6,608 nucleotides of DNA from an uncultured Eubacteriales bacterium. GTDB taxonomy: Bacteria; Bacillota; Clostridia; Christensenellales; Borkfalkiaceae. The stretch lies in contig CACXHH010000148.1 of NCBI GenBank assembly GCA_902767455.1, positions 1 to 6,608 of the forward strand. Direction: 5' to 3'. A program made the translations under genes and the position numbers. Of the stretch, positions 5,860 to 6,608 are shown in pieces. The notes beneath the pieces were generated by a model. It was given only the letters and a program-made list of their open reading frames with translations, had not been told where the DNA came from and searched no databases. Every line of letters begins with the position of its first letter. Position 1 is the stretch's first letter.

Positions 5860-5864
5860 CCTCC
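5860..5864 (-). promoter_or_regulatory. Ribosome binding site of the ZIP gene
   Basis: GGAGG on the minus strand lies 11 bp before ATG 5848, a slightly long spacing. It is the main reason for preferring this start over the upstream in-frame ATG at 5983. Confidence 0.7.
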
Positions 5865-5881
5865 GTAAGTAAAAAGTAAAA

Positions 5882-5907
5882 CGAAACGGTGCGCAGTGTT
5901 TCGCACC
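5882..5907 (-). promoter_or_regulatory. ZIP leader with two mutually exclusive hairpins
   Basis: On the minus strand GGTGCG (5907-5902) can pair with CGCACC (5893-5888). Alternatively CGAAAC (5903-5898) can pair with GTTTCG (5887-5882). The two pairings share bases, so both cannot form together. The first hairpin sits at the predicted 5' end of the transcript and is followed by a U-rich stretch (GUUUCGUUUUACUUUUU). It could stabilise the mRNA or act as a switch. No known riboswitch is recognised. Confidence 0.4.
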
Positions 5908-5910
5908 TTT

Positions 5911-5926
5911 TTCTCTTATAACAGAA
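5911..5926. promoter_or_regulatory. Extended -10 promoter and operator-like dyad of the ZIP gene
   Basis: TTCTCTTATAACAGAA is palindromic at 14 of 16 positions. On the minus strand it contains TGTTATAAG (5923-5915), an extended -10 box with a poor -35 (ATCATA, 5943-5938). A regulator bound here would cover the promoter. A metal-sensing repressor is a reasonable guess from the gene downstream, but the site does not match a Fur, Zur or MntR box I could name. Confidence 0.4.
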
Positions 5927-5945
5927 TATGTTTTCGCTATGATTT

Positions 5946-5997
5946 TTGATAAAGAAAAGCCCGCCGCGTTTTGCGGGAAGCAAAACGCGGCGGGCTT
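5946..5997 (-). terminator. Intrinsic terminator of the glycosyltransferase gene
   Basis: A perfect 17-bp stem (5957-5973 with 5981-5997; core AAGCCCGCCGCG) closes on a 7-base loop. Read on the minus strand it runs into TTTTCTTTATC, so it faces the glycosyltransferase transcript arriving from the right. It separates that gene from the ZIP unit. Confidence 0.85.
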
Positions 5998-6076
5998 GAT
6001 TTTCGTTATGATGTAGAACTTCGTCGGAATACGGTTAAACGCGGCGAACGCGTATTTTTACGTGGCGAAAAATTCG

Positions 6077-6608
6077 TCAATCGACGCACAATTCGTCGAA
6101 GTTACCGTCGATAACGTGGCGATAAAGTTCGAGCGTTCTCTGCGCGCAGGTGTAGTCGTCGAAGTTTTTGGAGTTTTCGAGTGATTTATCGGATAAGCGT
6201 TTTTGAAGCTCTTCGTCGTCGAGAATTTTAAGCGCGTTCAAAGTGAAAGACTCGCGGTCCGTAAACGTAAAGCCGTTTTCGCCTTCGTACAGGACGTCTA
6301 AAAGGCACGGATCGTCGTGGCATAAAAGCGGCAGTCCGCAAGCCATGGCTTCAAGGAAGGTAAGGCTGTGCATCTCGAAAGTCGACGCGCTGACGAAAGC
6401 CTTTCCGAGCTTATAATATTTATACAGTTCGTTCTGCCCCGCTCTTCCCGAAAACTTGACGCTGTCGCTCAGCCCGTAGTCTTTGACGAGTTTTTCAAGA
6501 TGCGCCTTGTCGGGCCCGTCGCCGACGATAAGAAGCCTTGCCTTGGGCTCTTTTTCAAGAAGCGACGGGAAGAATTCTATTATCTCTTCGATATTCTTTT
6601 CTTTGCTC
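6077..6608 (-). CDS. Glycosyltransferase, GT4 family (group 1), C-terminal part; N-terminus beyond right edge
   Basis: This is the nucleotide-sugar-binding C-terminal domain of a GT4 (GT-B fold) glycosyltransferase. The visible 176 residues run without a break from the window edge to the TGA at 6077, so the protein is only cut by the edge and is not broken. ARLLIVGDGPDKAHLEKLV, KFSGRAGQNELYKYY, and then FEMHSLTFLEAMACGLPLL appear in the usual order. The last holds the E-x7-E motif that binds the sugar nucleotide. The form SASTFEMHSLTFLEAMACG resembles enzymes that glucosylate diacylglycerol in Bacillota, so glycolipid or cell-surface glycan synthesis is a plausible role, but acceptor and sugar cannot be assigned. 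The Met at 6373 is internal, inside the conserved motif, and is not the start. The tail after about 6140 is acidic and unremarkable. Confidence 0.9.
   Translation of the reverse strand, partial: SKEKNIEEIIEFFPSLLEKEPKARLLIVGDGPDKAHLEKLVKDYGLSDSVKFSGRAGQNELYKYYKLGKAFVSASTFEMHSLTFLEAMACGLPLLCHDDPCLLDVLYEGENGFTFTDRESFTLNALKILDDEELQKRLSDKSLENSKNFDDYTCAQRTLELYRHVIDGNFDELCVD

Noticed and set aside
5849..5983. Longer ZIP protein starting at the in-frame ATG at 5983
   Set aside because: The extra 45 residues are unlike ZIP N-termini. The start falls inside the terminator at 5957-5997 and upstream of the ZIP promoter, and GGAGG supports ATG 5848.
6039..6059. Hairpin ACGCG-GCGAA-CGCGT followed by ATTTTTA, terminator-like on the plus strand
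   Set aside because: No plus-strand gene ends here and the stem is only 5 bp. The 17-bp hairpin at 5957-5997 is a far better terminator for the gene present.
6077..6373. Short separate protein of 98 residues starting at 6373
   Set aside because: The same frame stays open to the window edge and upstream residues complete the GT4 domain. The Met is inside the E-x7-E motif.

Overview
The window looks like a chromosomal segment of a Bacillota bacterium, most likely an uncultured Clostridia-type lineage. The evidence is indirect: strong GGAG-type ribosome binding sites, sigma-A-like promoters (TTTACA/TATAAT), Gram-positive-style sugar ABC genes, a GT4 glycosyltransferase, and long intrinsic terminators. 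Base composition is moderate, with frequent ACG, GCG and TCG codons. No marker gene in the window fixes the species. No phage gene, transposase, CRISPR array, tRNA or rRNA is visible.

Layout. (1) Positions 1-2320, minus strand: a sugar-type ABC importer operon in the order ATPase (MalK/UgpC/MsmK family), MalF/UgpA-type permease, MalG/UgpE-type permease. The last gene runs off the left edge. The first two genes overlap by 4 bp (ATGA) and the next pair is 11 bp apart. No solute-binding protein lies in the window. (2) Positions 2321-2589: a divergent control region with one good promoter in each direction, two inverted repeats on the importer promoter, and a leader hairpin ahead of the ATPase. 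(3) Positions 2590-4856, plus strand: a two-gene unit. It encodes a membrane-anchored protein with three fibronectin-III-like repeats, then an MscS-type mechanosensitive channel, and it ends in a strong terminator. (4) Positions 4857-5086: a 230-bp non-coding stretch of stacked hairpins and short direct repeats between convergent genes. (5) Positions 5087-5848, minus strand: a ZIP-family metal transporter with its own promoter, an operator-like dyad and a structured leader. (6) Positions 5957-5997: a 17-bp-stem terminator. Upstream of it on the minus strand is the C-terminal part of a GT4 glycosyltransferase that runs off the right edge.

How the parts relate. Most of the window is membrane and envelope physiology: sugar uptake, osmotic or tension relief, divalent-metal uptake and glycan or glycolipid synthesis. 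The importer genes form a clear functional unit. The repeat protein and the MscS channel appear co-transcribed, and this is the least ordinary pairing here. The ZIP and glycosyltransferase genes look like separate transcription units.

No gap without a gene exceeds about 270 bp. Nothing here proves a new multi-gene system. The best leads are the repeat-protein/MscS pair, the structured intergenic element at 4889-5086, and the regulated-looking leaders of the ZIP and ABC operons.
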